This document shows, in pieces, positions 8,000 through 17,699 of a stretch of 64,000 nt of DNA (positions are counted from its first letter, which is position 1; every line of letters starts with the position of its first letter). The translations under genes were made by a program, and so were the position numbers. This DNA is from Aestuariibaculum lutulentum (GTDB taxonomy: Bacteria > Bacteroidota > Bacteroidia > Flavobacteriales > Flavobacteriaceae), in NCBI RefSeq assembly GCF_032926325.1, contig NZ_CP136709.1, forward strand, positions 2,264,501 to 2,328,500, in the 5' to 3' direction. Below the pieces are notes generated by a model. That model worked only from the letters and a program-made list of their open reading frames with translations. It made no database searches and was not told the DNA's origin.

Positions 8000-8524
8000 T
8001 TAGATAACATCAATAGTTATTGTAGCCTTAACATCGATTACTACATTGAACTCTACAGGAGTTGCACTAACTATTCCAGTTAATGTTGCAGTAACGCTTT
8101 CTGCTTGTTTTAAATATGCTGCAATTATAGCCCATTGTTCTTTTGTTCCAATAGGGAAGGTTTGATTGTTATCATCTGCTGTTTTTAGAATAATAGCTTC
8201 GTTAATGGTTATACTTGTCCCTGCAATGTTAATGGAGACTTCTGTTAACTGAGTATCGACGGCACCAACATAATCTGTAATTTCAAAACTTAGGTTGGTT
8301 ATTGTTACATTTTGAACGTAATCTAGATTTTGCTGAACTTGTTCGTTGGAAGCTAAATCTACAGAAACTTCTTGAGACCATGTTGTTGATGCGTCTTCAG
8401 GGATTGAAATTTCGAGTGTTGTTCCAAAATTGTCACTTACATTAAATTCAGTGAGCTTATCTAGTTCTTCACAACTAAAAAAGGTGAATAATATTGTTGC
8501 TAAAACTGGTAATTTAATTTTCAT
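8000..8524 (-). CDS. hypothetical lipoprotein
   Basis: This 174-residue protein has a signal peptide ending FTFFSC, a good lipobox, and a beta-rich, Thr/Val/Ile-rich mature region without any recognised catalytic motif. It lies between rpsO and accD on the same strand, with the accD terminator upstream of it, so it is probably a single-gene unit. Function unknown. Confidence 0.6.
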   Translation of the reverse strand: MKIKLPVLATILFTFFSCEELDKLTEFNVSDNFGTTLEISIPEDASTTWSQEVSVDLASNEQVQQNLDYVQNVTITNLSFEITDYVGAVDTQLTEVSINIAGTSITINEAIILKTADDNNQTFPIGTKEQWAIIAAYLKQAESVTATLTGIVSATPVEFNVVIDVKATITIDVI

Positions 8525-8589
8525 ATTACAAGATTTGGGTTGTTGTTGTGAAGGTTAAATATATTGAATATAAATGATTTAGGTGTTTA

Positions 8590-8623
8590 AAAAAAAGAAA
8601 AGCGACTCAATAAGTCGCTTTTC
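8590..8623 (-). terminator. accD terminator
   Basis: An 11-bp perfect stem GAAAAGCGACT/AGTCGCTTTTC with a 5-nt loop lies just after accD. The minus-strand 3' side continues into a T run (complement of 8590-8596). Confidence 0.85.
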
Positions 8624-8652
8624 TCTGTATTTTAAACTGAATGATATTTTAA

Positions 8653-9510
8653 TTAAGCTCTTAACGGCTGATTTAAAATTAAATCCAGATATTGATTCAC
8701 TTTGTTTTTTAATTCTTTTCGAACGGTGATGAAATCTAAAAAACCGTGTTCTAATAAGAATTCAGCAGTTTGGAAACCTTCTGGTAATTCTTTACCAGTT
8801 GTATCTCTTACAATTCTAGGTCCGGCGAAACCAATTAAAGCTCCTGGCTCACTAATGTTAATATCTCCCAACATAGCAAAAGAAGCAGTTGTTCCTCCTG
8901 TAGTAGGGTCGGTACAAAGTGAGATGTAAGGGATTTGAGCATCGGCTAATTGAGCTAATTTTACCGAAGTTTTAGCTAACTGCATTAATGATAAAGCAGC
9001 TTCCATCATACGAGCACCTCCCGATTTAGAGATAACCATTAATGGTATGTTGTTTTTTAAAGAATAATCGGCTGCACGAGCAATTTTTTCACCAACAACA
9101 CTACCCATAGATCCTCCAATAAAAGCGAAATCCATACAGGCAACTACTAAATCTTTACCTTTTGATTTACCAACACCAACGCGTACGGCATCTTTAAGTT
9201 TGGTTTTCTCCTGAGCCGTTTTTAAACGGTCTGGGTACTTTTTAGTGTCTACGAATTTTAAAGGGTCTTTAGACTCTAAATTTTTATCTAATTCTTTAAA
9301 TTTATTATCATCGAAAAGAATTTCGAAGTATTCTTTACTTCCAATTCTAACGTGGTAACCGTCTTCAGGACTCACGTAAAAATTTTTTTCTAATTCTTCT
9401 GCGTCTACAATTTTACCAGTTGGAGATTTGTACCATAATCCTCTAGGGGTGTCTTTTTTCTCTTCGGTAGTAGTGGTTATTCCTTTTGTTGTTCTTTTAA
9501 ACCAAGACAT
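8653..9510 (-). CDS. accD: acetyl-CoA carboxylase carboxyltransferase subunit beta, zinc-finger-less
   Basis: This 285-residue AccD forms the carboxyltransferase with AccA and makes malonyl-CoA for fatty acid synthesis. The crotonase-like core is intact: FIGGSMGSVVGEKIARAADY, KSGGARMMEA, and CTDPTTGGTTASFAMLGD. The N-terminal region keeps the spacing of the usual C4 zinc ribbon but none of its cysteines. KSPTG (28-32) stands where KCPxCG is normal, and VSPEDGYHVRI (46-56) stands where VCPxCGHHxRI is normal. The loss is clean, with no frameshift, so it is probably a lineage trait. A TTG-N21-TAATTTTG promoter lies upstream and a strong terminator downstream. Confidence 0.95.
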   Translation of the reverse strand: MSWFKRTTKGITTTTEEKKDTPRGLWYKSPTGKIVDAEELEKNFYVSPEDGYHVRIGSKEYFEILFDDNKFKELDKNLESKDPLKFVDTKKYPDRLKTAQEKTKLKDAVRVGVGKSKGKDLVVACMDFAFIGGSMGSVVGEKIARAADYSLKNNIPLMVISKSGGARMMEAALSLMQLAKTSVKLAQLADAQIPYISLCTDPTTGGTTASFAMLGDINISEPGALIGFAGPRIVRDTTGKELPEGFQTAEFLLEHGFLDFITVRKELKNKVNQYLDLILNQPLRA

Positions 9511-9643
9511 AATGATTTATGATTTTTTAGATTTTAATCTGAAACATTTCTGTTTGCACTACGGATTATCTATCCTTTTATTTTGCTCTGTTCTAAGCTT
9601 TTTTATTTGTCAAATAAACGAAACTTGATAATAAAACAGTGCA

Positions 9644-9675
9644 CAAAATTAAGTCTTTTTTTAGTTTTGAGACAA
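9644..9675 (-). promoter_or_regulatory. accD promoter
   Basis: The minus strand reads TTG (9675-9673), a 21-nt spacer and TAATTTTG (9651-9644), a good match to the Bacteroidota promoter. It predicts a leader of roughly 125 nt before accD. Confidence 0.55.
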
Positions 9676-9750
9676 TTCGTATCTCTTTTATTGCTTAAAA
9701 TCTTATTTTTTAGAGTATAAATACTTGTTTTGTAAATATCTAAGTATAAA

Positions 9751-9778
9751 AAAAGACCCTACTTAAGTAGAGTCTTTT
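9751..9778 (-). terminator. terminator of the aldolase gene
   Basis: AAAAGAC/GTCTTTT encloses the palindrome CTACTTAAGTAG with one mismatch. The minus-strand product runs into T residues. Confidence 0.75.
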
Positions 9779-9797
9779 ATGTTTTTTTCGATGTTTA

Positions 9798-10865
<1,068 letters not shown>

Positions 10866-10900
10866 TTTATTTAAATTTTGTTTTTTTAGTTTGTAAGAGC

Positions 10901-10908
10901 CAAAAATA
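10901..10908 (-). promoter_or_regulatory. -7 element of the aldolase gene
   Basis: The minus strand reads TATTTTTG, matching TAnnTTTG, 35 nt before the chosen ATG (10865). I see no clear -33 TTG. It helps to fix the aldolase start. Confidence 0.4.
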
Positions 10909-11044
10909 ATCAATTTTTATATAAAGCAGGCTTGTTTTTGAGTGGTAAAATGCTAAAAATAAACTAAAACGTTGTAGTTTTTATAAAAGAATACAATTAG
11001 TTATTACGAATATGAAATGTTGTGGTTTTGTCTGTTACTGGTAG

Positions 11045-13660
11045 TTAGAAAGGATAGTTGATACCAATGTTATAAACAGCATTAGAAAAGTTATAGTCGT
11101 TAAACCAACGATTCTGATCTTGATATGAAGGATCGTAAGTTTTAAAACCAATATCGAAACGGAACACGAAAAAGCTAAAATCGTAACGTAATCCAAAACC
11201 AGAGCCAATAGCGATATCCTTTAACGAACTAAAATCTGAAAAAACGGCATTTTCATCTTCAACATCATCCAATACGTTCCAGATGTTGCCTGCATCAATA
11301 AAGAAGGCACCATTAAGATCCTCGAAAATATTGAAGCGTTGTTCAGCTCCTAAAGCAATTTTTAAGTTGGCTTCGTTAAAATCGTTGCTGCTTCTGGAAC
11401 TTCCAGGGCCTAAACTATAGGCAGTCCAGGCTCGGTTGTCGTTAGCTCCTCCTGCAAAGAAACTCTTGGAGAATGGGATATTCGTTGAGTTACCATATGG
11501 TATGGCAATGCCTAAAAAACTGCGCACAGCTAAGATATTCTTTTTACCTAAATCCCAGTGCTTAACATAGTCTAATTCCGTTTTTACGTATTGTGAGTAG
11601 GCCACATTAAACAACTCATATCGATTACTTGAGTTTTTTTTAAGCCCTAAAACATCTGCCATTCCTGAAATTAGATTTCCTGCAGTTTCTATTTTAAAAC
11701 GGAAAATAGAAAAGTCTTCATCAAATAAATTAGTACGTTCATCATTAGTTAAACTAAAACTGGATGCCAGAATTAAGTTGTTTTCTGTTAACCTGTCCTT
11801 TCGTTCGTTAATGTTATTTACTTCTTTGTATTCATTCGGATTACTGTTTTGGTAATTATTATCAGATAATACCAAATCAATAAATTCGTCAGATTTCCCG
11901 ATAATTAAAGATTCCGTTCCATTATCGCTAACATTAATGAAATCTGAAGGCGTGTTGTATGAGTTTAAAGCAATATTTTCAAGGTTGTCGAAAGAACTGG
12001 TATAGACGTTAAAATAGTTGTCTACGTTTAAATTTCTAACGTATTGTATATTGAAAACATCAAGACGGTCGGTCACTTTTCTTGATGGCGACCAGTTATA
12101 ATTAAACACCCCACTAAGTGTTTGTTTATCTAAACCAATGTTAGTCTGACTGGTGGTTGAAAGCGAAATTCGTGTGCTCGGCGACATGTCTTTCGCGATA
12201 ATTCTGTTGGTGTTAAACGGAAAAAAGAAACGAGGAATGGTTAGTTTTAAATCGGCACCAATTTCGTTAATATCGAAAAACGGATCGCCTACTTTTTGAT
12301 CTTTTGAAGAACCAATAGACCCGATAGCCGAAATTTCTAAAGTTTCGGCACCCCTAAAAATATTACGCATTAATAAACTAGGGTTTAATGAAAACCCAAT
12401 GGTTTGAATATTACTTTGAGAAACATCGGCACTAAATCCTAAACTGAATTTTTTAAGTGGTGTTAGCCGAATGGTGTCGGTTAAGGTATGATCGTCGTTT
12501 TCTATGTATTCAATATTAGGATACTTAAAGGTTCGTAGTCCATTAATATGTCTATAAGTTAAGGTTCGGTCGTTATCTTTAAAAATACTTCCCGGTTGAA
12601 TAAAAATAGCATCGGTTAAGGCTTTAGGGCGATAACGCATTTTACCGTAACTGTAAAGTTTAAAACCTTCAAATGTTATTGAATCCTGAAAAGGTTTGTT
12701 ACGGTCATCAAAAGTATAATCGGTTATAATGTTTACATCTTTTATTTTATAAACATTGAATGGAACTCGAATTAAAGAATCTTGTGTTCGAATGGCTCGA
12801 TCCTGAATTTGAATATCAACATTCACCTTTTTGTTGGTGCCAATGGTGTCGATTTCAAAAGCTACATAATCCTGATTGAAATAATATAGCCCGGAATTTC
12901 TAAGTTCGTTTGAAATTCTTTCGCGTTCCTGTTCGAAATTTGAAGTTTTATATTGCTCGTTCGATTTTATTCGACTGTTTCGCAATATTTTTTTGTGGTA
13001 AATAGAATCAACAACCGGTGATTTTATTTTTGTGGTAATGGTATCTAAAATAAATGCAGGGCCAGTTTCTACTTTGTATTCAACATCGGCACGTTTGTTT
13101 TCATTTCTATTAATAATGTAACTAGCTTCTACATCGAACCAGCCATTATTAATGTGATAATCTTCTAATCGTTTTACCGATTTTTCTGTTTTGTCTTCAT
13201 CTACAATCACAGGTGGTTCTCCTGTAGTTTTTAGCCATTTGTTAAAACCTATACGGTTGTCAACGTATCTGTCTAATTGTTTTCTGGATACAAGTTTGGT
13301 TTTACGCGCCAGTTTTTTAGGGTCGTTATAGATTTTTTCATCCATGATAGAATCTATATCGGGTCTGGCTAAGTTGTAAATTTGTAATCGCAAAGGAGTT
13401 CCTAAAACCGGTACTTTACTATTCGGTTTTTGGTACAATAGATTGTTGATTGTTTCAGTGCTATTTTTTTTGTCGTTAATAATAACCGTGTTATTGGTTA
13501 ATAAATGTTCATTTTCACCAACTCGTTTTACAGCATCACAAGAAAAAAGATAACTGGCTATTGCTGTTAGTATTGATATTTTTAGGACGTGTTGTTTCAA
13601 ATGAAATTTATAATTATTGTAGGTTATTGATATTCTTTTACTAACTGAAATAAAAAACAC
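11045..13660 (-). CDS. BamA/TamA-superfamily outer-membrane lipoprotein (TamL-like)
   Basis: This 871-residue protein has a lipobox-like SYLFSC, so it is a predicted outer-membrane lipoprotein. Three or so POTRA-like repeats follow, and then a C-terminal Omp85 barrel ending in VYNIGINYPF with terminal Phe. SFFAGGANDNRAWTAYSLGPG (about 745-765) corresponds to the conserved VRG[F/Y]-type loop of the family. Bacteroidota carry such lipid-anchored TamA relatives (TamL), thought to work with TamB; no tamB is in this window. From the ATG, the leader before Cys is 41 residues, which is long. A TTG at 13600 would give an ordinary 21-residue lipoprotein signal, so the true start may be there. Confidence 0.8.
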   Translation of the reverse strand: MFFISVSKRISITYNNYKFHLKQHVLKISILTAIASYLFSCDAVKRVGENEHLLTNNTVIINDKKNSTETINNLLYQKPNSKVPVLGTPLRLQIYNLARPDIDSIMDEKIYNDPKKLARKTKLVSRKQLDRYVDNRIGFNKWLKTTGEPPVIVDEDKTEKSVKRLEDYHINNGWFDVEASYIINRNENKRADVEYKVETGPAFILDTITTKIKSPVVDSIYHKKILRNSRIKSNEQYKTSNFEQERERISNELRNSGLYYFNQDYVAFEIDTIGTNKKVNVDIQIQDRAIRTQDSLIRVPFNVYKIKDVNIITDYTFDDRNKPFQDSITFEGFKLYSYGKMRYRPKALTDAIFIQPGSIFKDNDRTLTYRHINGLRTFKYPNIEYIENDDHTLTDTIRLTPLKKFSLGFSADVSQSNIQTIGFSLNPSLLMRNIFRGAETLEISAIGSIGSSKDQKVGDPFFDINEIGADLKLTIPRFFFPFNTNRIIAKDMSPSTRISLSTTSQTNIGLDKQTLSGVFNYNWSPSRKVTDRLDVFNIQYVRNLNVDNYFNVYTSSFDNLENIALNSYNTPSDFINVSDNGTESLIIGKSDEFIDLVLSDNNYQNSNPNEYKEVNNINERKDRLTENNLILASSFSLTNDERTNLFDEDFSIFRFKIETAGNLISGMADVLGLKKNSSNRYELFNVAYSQYVKTELDYVKHWDLGKKNILAVRSFLGIAIPYGNSTNIPFSKSFFAGGANDNRAWTAYSLGPGSSRSSNDFNEANLKIALGAEQRFNIFEDLNGAFFIDAGNIWNVLDDVEDENAVFSDFSSLKDIAIGSGFGLRYDFSFFVFRFDIGFKTYDPSYQDQNRWFNDYNFSNAVYNIGINYPF

Positions 13661-13672
13661 CTTTTATAGGCT

Positions 13673-13680
13673 CAAAAATA
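13673..13680 (-). promoter_or_regulatory. -7 element before the TamL-like gene
   Basis: The minus strand reads TATTTTTG, matching TAnnTTTG, 12 nt before the ATG at 13660 and 72 nt before the alternative TTG at 13600. No clear -33 element. Confidence 0.35.
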
Positions 13681-13850
13681 CATTATTTCATGAGTTTATT
13701 TTTATTTTTTTCAGTGCTTATTTGTTGAGTTTAACTTAAAATATCTAAAATGTGTTTGTCTTAAAAAAGATTTAGATAAATTAAGACTTTCGTCAGAGTA
13801 TTTTTTTATTTCTTTATACCCTAAAATCACATTTTAAGTCATTTAATTAC

Positions 13851-14573
13851 ATGCTTTCTAAAAGTCAAATAAAGTTAATAACCAGTTTGAAGCAAAAAAA
13901 ATACCGTCAGCAACATGGTTTGTTTGTTGTAGAAGGTGTTAAAACGATAAAAGAACTATTAGCTTCTTCATTAACGCTTTATGCCTTATATACGACTGAA
14001 AGCTTCAATATTGATGCCAAACTGGAAACTGTAATTTCTGAAGCCGAATTAAAACGTATTAGTTTCTTAACTACACCAAATACAGCCTTAGCAGTTTTTA
14101 AAATGCCAAAACCAAAAGCTATTGATAGTAATAAATTAATAGTGGCTTTAGATAGTGTTCGCGATCCTGGAAATTTAGGAACCATAATTAGGTTATGTGA
14201 TTGGTTTGGAATTAAAGATCTGGTGTGTAGTAAAGAGACGGTAGATTGTTTTAACCCGAAGGTGATTCAGGCTACTATGGGGTCTATTACCCGCGTAAAC
14301 ATTAACTATGTAAATCTGGAAGAATTTATTAGTTTGGTACCTGTACCGGTGTTTGGTGCGTTTATGGAAGGGGATAATGTATATAGCTCAGACTTACCTA
14401 AAAATGGGATTTTAGTTATGGGAAATGAAGCTAACGGTATATCGAAAGAAATTGAAAACCTGGTAACCGATAAGATTTCAATACCAAGATTTGGTGATTT
14501 GCAAGCGACCGAAAGTTTAAATGTAGCTACGGCAACCGCTATTTTATTAAGTGAGTTTAAGCGTAGATTTTAG
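13851..14573 (+). CDS. TrmH/SpoU-family RNA 2'-O-methyltransferase
   Basis: This 240-residue SPOUT enzyme transfers methyl from SAM to a ribose 2'-OH in rRNA or tRNA. The N-terminal substrate-binding domain (RQQHGLFVVEGVKTIKELL) precedes the trefoil-knot domain with its three motifs: VRDPGNLGTIIRL (about 102-114), VMGNEANGIS, and IPRFGDLQATESLNVATATAI. It is transcribed divergently from the TamL-like gene with 190 bp between. The exact nucleotide target cannot be read from the sequence. Confidence 0.88.
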   Translation: MLSKSQIKLITSLKQKKYRQQHGLFVVEGVKTIKELLASSLTLYALYTTESFNIDAKLETVISEAELKRISFLTTPNTALAVFKMPKPKAIDSNKLIVALDSVRDPGNLGTIIRLCDWFGIKDLVCSKETVDCFNPKVIQATMGSITRVNINYVNLEEFISLVPVPVFGAFMEGDNVYSSDLPKNGILVMGNEANGISKEIENLVTDKISIPRFGDLQATESLNVATATAILLSEFKRRF

Positions 14574-14601
14574 TTTTATAAATCTTAATTTTTCAGAGTT
14601 T

Positions 14602-15330
14602 TTATTGAAATGTGAAGTTGATAAAAACACCTCTGGTTTGCATACTATGAATATTACTCGTCCAAGGGCTATTCGGGTCTTTATCTCTAATTAACTCATC
14701 GTTCATAGCAAAAACACCTTTAATAGCCGGCGTGAATTTAAAGTTGTGCAGGTAAAAATCAATACCGAAGCCCAACTCGTAAAACAACATGTTCTTTTTG
14801 GTTCTAAACTGTCCGTTACTATTGTCGTTAGGATTGGTTTCGTTAGCCGATAAGTTCAATGCTGTTGAAAACCCTCCGGTGATAAAAGGCTTAAAATTGT
14901 TTATGCGTTTGGTTGAAACTTTAAGTAATAAAGGAACATAAATGTAAGTCGATTTAACTTCTCTTATTAAATCAGATCCATTAGGTTCTTCATCTATAAA
15001 ATACTGTTCACTATAATGTAATTCTCGACTTGAAATTAATAAACCAGGCTCTAAACGCAAATCTAAAAAGTCGTTGACACGTAAGTTTCCAATTAACCCC
15101 ACATTAAATCCTGGACTGCGTTTTACATAAATATCACGTAAATCTTGATTATAGTCAAAGTTGAAATCTAAATAGTTAAAACCTAAAAAGTATCCCCAAC
15201 GCAGTAGATTATTGTCGGTAGAACCACGTCCTTGATTGGCATCATAAATAACTTTATCTCTTCTAAAAAGCTGAGCGTTTGCAGCCTGAACTAAGCATAA
15301 AAAGAATATTACAACAAGGATGCGTTTCAT
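14602..15330 (-). CDS. porT: PorT/SprT-family type IX secretion beta-barrel protein
   Basis: This 242-residue outer-membrane protein has a signal peptide (cleavage near ANAQ) and antiparallel strands ending in a terminal aromatic (FINFTFQ). The order ubiE-porT on one strand matches my recollection of Flavobacterium johnsoniae, where this barrel is SprT, required for type IX secretion and gliding. The gap to ubiE is 9 bp, so the two are probably co-transcribed. Assignment to PorT/SprT rests on size, predicted barrel, GFNYLDFNFDY-like motifs and context. Confidence 0.75.
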   Translation of the reverse strand: MKRILVVIFFLCLVQAANAQLFRRDKVIYDANQGRGSTDNNLLRWGYFLGFNYLDFNFDYNQDLRDIYVKRSPGFNVGLIGNLRVNDFLDLRLEPGLLISSRELHYSEQYFIDEEPNGSDLIREVKSTYIYVPLLLKVSTKRINNFKPFITGGFSTALNLSANETNPNDNSNGQFRTKKNMLFYELGFGIDFYLHNFKFTPAIKGVFAMNDELIRDKDPNSPWTSNIHSMQTRGVFINFTFQ

Positions 15331-15339
15331 ATAGATGTT

Positions 15340-16065
15340 TTACTTTGATGATTTATAAATGGTAGCTACCCCAAATGTTTGCGGATAATCTTCAACATTA
15401 ATAAACCCAACTTTGCGTAAAATATTGTTTAAAGCTTCACCATAAGGAAAAGCAGAAGCCGATTCGCTTAAATATTTGTAAGCACTGCGGTCTTTTGAAA
15501 ATATTTTACCAATAAGCGGTAAGATGTTTTTTGAGTAGAAATTATAACCTTGTTTATAAGGTGTTTTTGTTGGAATAGAGGTCTCAAGAATTACGAAAGT
15601 ACCTCCAGGTTTTAATACACGTAAAATTTCTTTTAAACCGTTTTCAAGAGTTTCAAAATTTCTAACCCCAAATGATACAGTAATGGCATCAAACGTATTG
15701 TCTTCAAAAGGCATTTTTTCACTATCGCCAAGAATCATTTCAATTCTGTTGTCTAGACCTTTTTTCTTTACTTTTTCTTTACCAATTTCCAGCATGCCAC
15801 TGCTTATGTCTAAACCAACAATTTTGGATGCATTAGTTTCAGCTAAATTAATGGCTAAATCTCCTGTTCCTGTAGCGATGTCTAAAATAGTATCAGGGTT
15901 ATTTTCTTTTACTATTTTAACAACTTTGTTACGCCATTTTATATCTATTCCAAAGGAAATAACACGATTTAAGCCATCGTAATCACCAGAAATGGTGTCG
16001 AACATTTGAGTTACCTGCTCTTTTTTTCCTAAATCGCTATTCTTGTATGGTTTAATTTTTGACAA
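15340..16065 (-). CDS. ubiE: demethylmenaquinone methyltransferase
   Basis: This 241-residue SAM-dependent enzyme makes menaquinone-8-type quinones by C-methylation of demethylmenaquinone. The signature DIATGTGDLAI (SAM-binding), the YDGLNRVISFGIDIKWR N-terminus and SFGVRNFETLENGLKEILRVLKPGG in the core are all typical of UbiE/MenG. Menaquinone is the expected quinone in this group and the likely electron acceptor of the NQR encoded at 35-41 kb. It heads the unit that includes porT. Confidence 0.95.
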   Translation of the reverse strand: MSKIKPYKNSDLGKKEQVTQMFDTISGDYDGLNRVISFGIDIKWRNKVVKIVKENNPDTILDIATGTGDLAINLAETNASKIVGLDISSGMLEIGKEKVKKKGLDNRIEMILGDSEKMPFEDNTFDAITVSFGVRNFETLENGLKEILRVLKPGGTFVILETSIPTKTPYKQGYNFYSKNILPLIGKIFSKDRSAYKYLSESASAFPYGEALNNILRKVGFINVEDYPQTFGVATIYKSSK

Positions 16066-16209
16066 TGCTTTAAATTTTTGACAAACCTACATAATTTATT
16101 CCGAGTATAAAATATGTAATAAAGTCTAAATGCGTTAAAAGGGCAAATTTACAATTAGTGGGAAATTGAAATGAAAATGGACTTTTAATTTAACAATTGT
16201 AAATTATTC

Positions 16210-16217
16210 TATCTTTG
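16210..16217 (+). promoter_or_regulatory. -7 element before trkA
   Basis: TATCTTTG matches TAnnTTTG 110 nt upstream of trkA. A -33 element is not clear. The long leader contains a 22-codon ORF (16242-16310). Confidence 0.4.
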
Positions 16218-16241
16218 TACTACTTTTTACAAAAACGGTTA

Positions 16242-16310
16242 ATGAAACATTCTATAATTAAGATTAATAGCGAAGTTATTTCTTTAATGAATGTATCATG
16301 TATTCTTTAA
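16242..16310 (+). other. possible 22-codon leader ORF before trkA
   Basis: An ATG-initiated frame of 22 residues (begins MKHSIIKIN) lies between the predicted trkA promoter and trkA, ending 16 bp before the trkA start. It has no homology I recognise. It could be a leader peptide or chance. Confidence 0.2.
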
Positions 16311-16326
16311 AAATGAAAATTAGCAG

Positions 16327-17676
16327 ATGAAAATAATAATTGCTGGTGCTGGAGAAGTTGGATTTCATTTAGCAAAATTATTATCCTACGAATCACAGGA
16401 AATTACTTTAATCGATCCGGATAAAGAACGTATAGCCTACGCCGATGCCCATTTAGATATTCGAGTGGTTCGCGGTGATGCAACTTCTATAACAATACTA
16501 AAGGAAGCTCGCGTGGCGATTTGCGATTTGTTTATAGCAGTAACATCCAGCGAAACCACAAATATTACAGTAAGTGCGCTGGCAAAACAGTTAGGGGCCA
16601 AGCAAACTATTGCTAGAATTTCCAATACAGAGTTTATTCATCATAAAGAGGAGTTAGGTTTTGACCGTTTTGGAGTGGATGAGTTAATTTCTCCGGAAGC
16701 TTTAGCAGCGGCAGAGATAGAACTATCTTTAAAGCAATCCTCATTTAATGATACTTATGAGTTTGAAGGAGGAGCTTTAACTATGGTGGGGTTAACCTTG
16801 TCAAGGTCGGCATCATTTGTTGGAAAAACAGTAAAGGAAGCTGCTGAAATTTTCCCAGAGTTACATTTTGTGCCAATCGCTATTCAGCGTTTTGGTACGC
16901 AGTTTACCATTATTCCTCGTGGTGATACTAAATTTGAGCGAGGAGATAATGTGGTGTTTATTACATCGGAAGGTGGTGCTGAAGAACTATGCCGATTAAC
17001 CGGAAAGGTAAATCGAGAAATTAAGGATGTTATGATTCTTGGCGGTAGTCAAATAGGTTACAAAGCAGCAAGAGATCTTTGTAAAAAGAAATTCAACCTA
17101 AAGCTTGTTGAACAGAATAAGGAGCATGCCTTTTATATTGCAGATTTGTTACCTGATGTACTTGTGGTACATGGAGATGGTAGAAATGTGGATTTGTTAG
17201 ATGAAGAGAATATCAGTGATATGGATGCTTATATTGCCGTTACTGAAAATTCTGAAACGAACATCATGTCTTGTCTGGTAGCCAAATCTAAAGGAGTTAA
17301 AAAGACCATTGCTTTGGTTGAGAATATGGACTATTTTGAGTTGTCTCAGTCGGTTGGTATCGATACGCTTATTAATAAAAAGTTATTGGCAGCTAATAAT
17401 ATTTTCAGATATATAAGAAAAGGGGAAGTGGTTGCGATGACTAAACTTAGTAACCTAAATGCTGAGTTGTTAGAGTTTGAGGTGAAGGCGACATCTGCTG
17501 TGTGTAATAAGGTTATTAGAAGTATTGATTTTCCACGTTCAGCCATTATAGGTGGTGTTATTCGAGATGGCGTTGGTATGATAGCTTTAGGAAACTTTAA
17601 AATTCAGGAAGGTGATAGAGTGGTAGTTTGTTGTCTTTTACAATCTATTAAACGTGTAGAAAAGCTGTTCCTTTAA
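16327..17676 (+). CDS. trkA: Trk potassium uptake regulator TrkA
   Basis: This 449-residue cytoplasmic protein gates TrkH and has duplicated halves. Each half has an RCK-N Rossmann domain followed by an RCK-C domain. The NAD-binding GAGEVG motif is at residues 6-11, and a less perfect GGSQIG is at about 240. The acidic residue after the second strand (LIDPD) is the typical NAD ribose contact. trkH starts 23 bp later on the same strand, so they form a two-gene operon. Confidence 0.95.
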   Translation: MKIIIAGAGEVGFHLAKLLSYESQEITLIDPDKERIAYADAHLDIRVVRGDATSITILKEARVAICDLFIAVTSSETTNITVSALAKQLGAKQTIARISNTEFIHHKEELGFDRFGVDELISPEALAAAEIELSLKQSSFNDTYEFEGGALTMVGLTLSRSASFVGKTVKEAAEIFPELHFVPIAIQRFGTQFTIIPRGDTKFERGDNVVFITSEGGAEELCRLTGKVNREIKDVMILGGSQIGYKAARDLCKKKFNLKLVEQNKEHAFYIADLLPDVLVVHGDGRNVDLLDEENISDMDAYIAVTENSETNIMSCLVAKSKGVKKTIALVENMDYFELSQSVGIDTLINKKLLAANNIFRYIRKGEVVAMTKLSNLNAELLEFEVKATSAVCNKVIRSIDFPRSAIIGGVIRDGVGMIALGNFKIQEGDRVVVCCLLQSIKRVEKLFL

Positions 17677-17699
17677 TCAACTTCAAAAAATATTCAATT

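Noticed and set aside
10866..10913. N-terminal extension of the aldolase
   Set aside because: A -7 promoter element lies within it and the family starts at MGHNIKPG.
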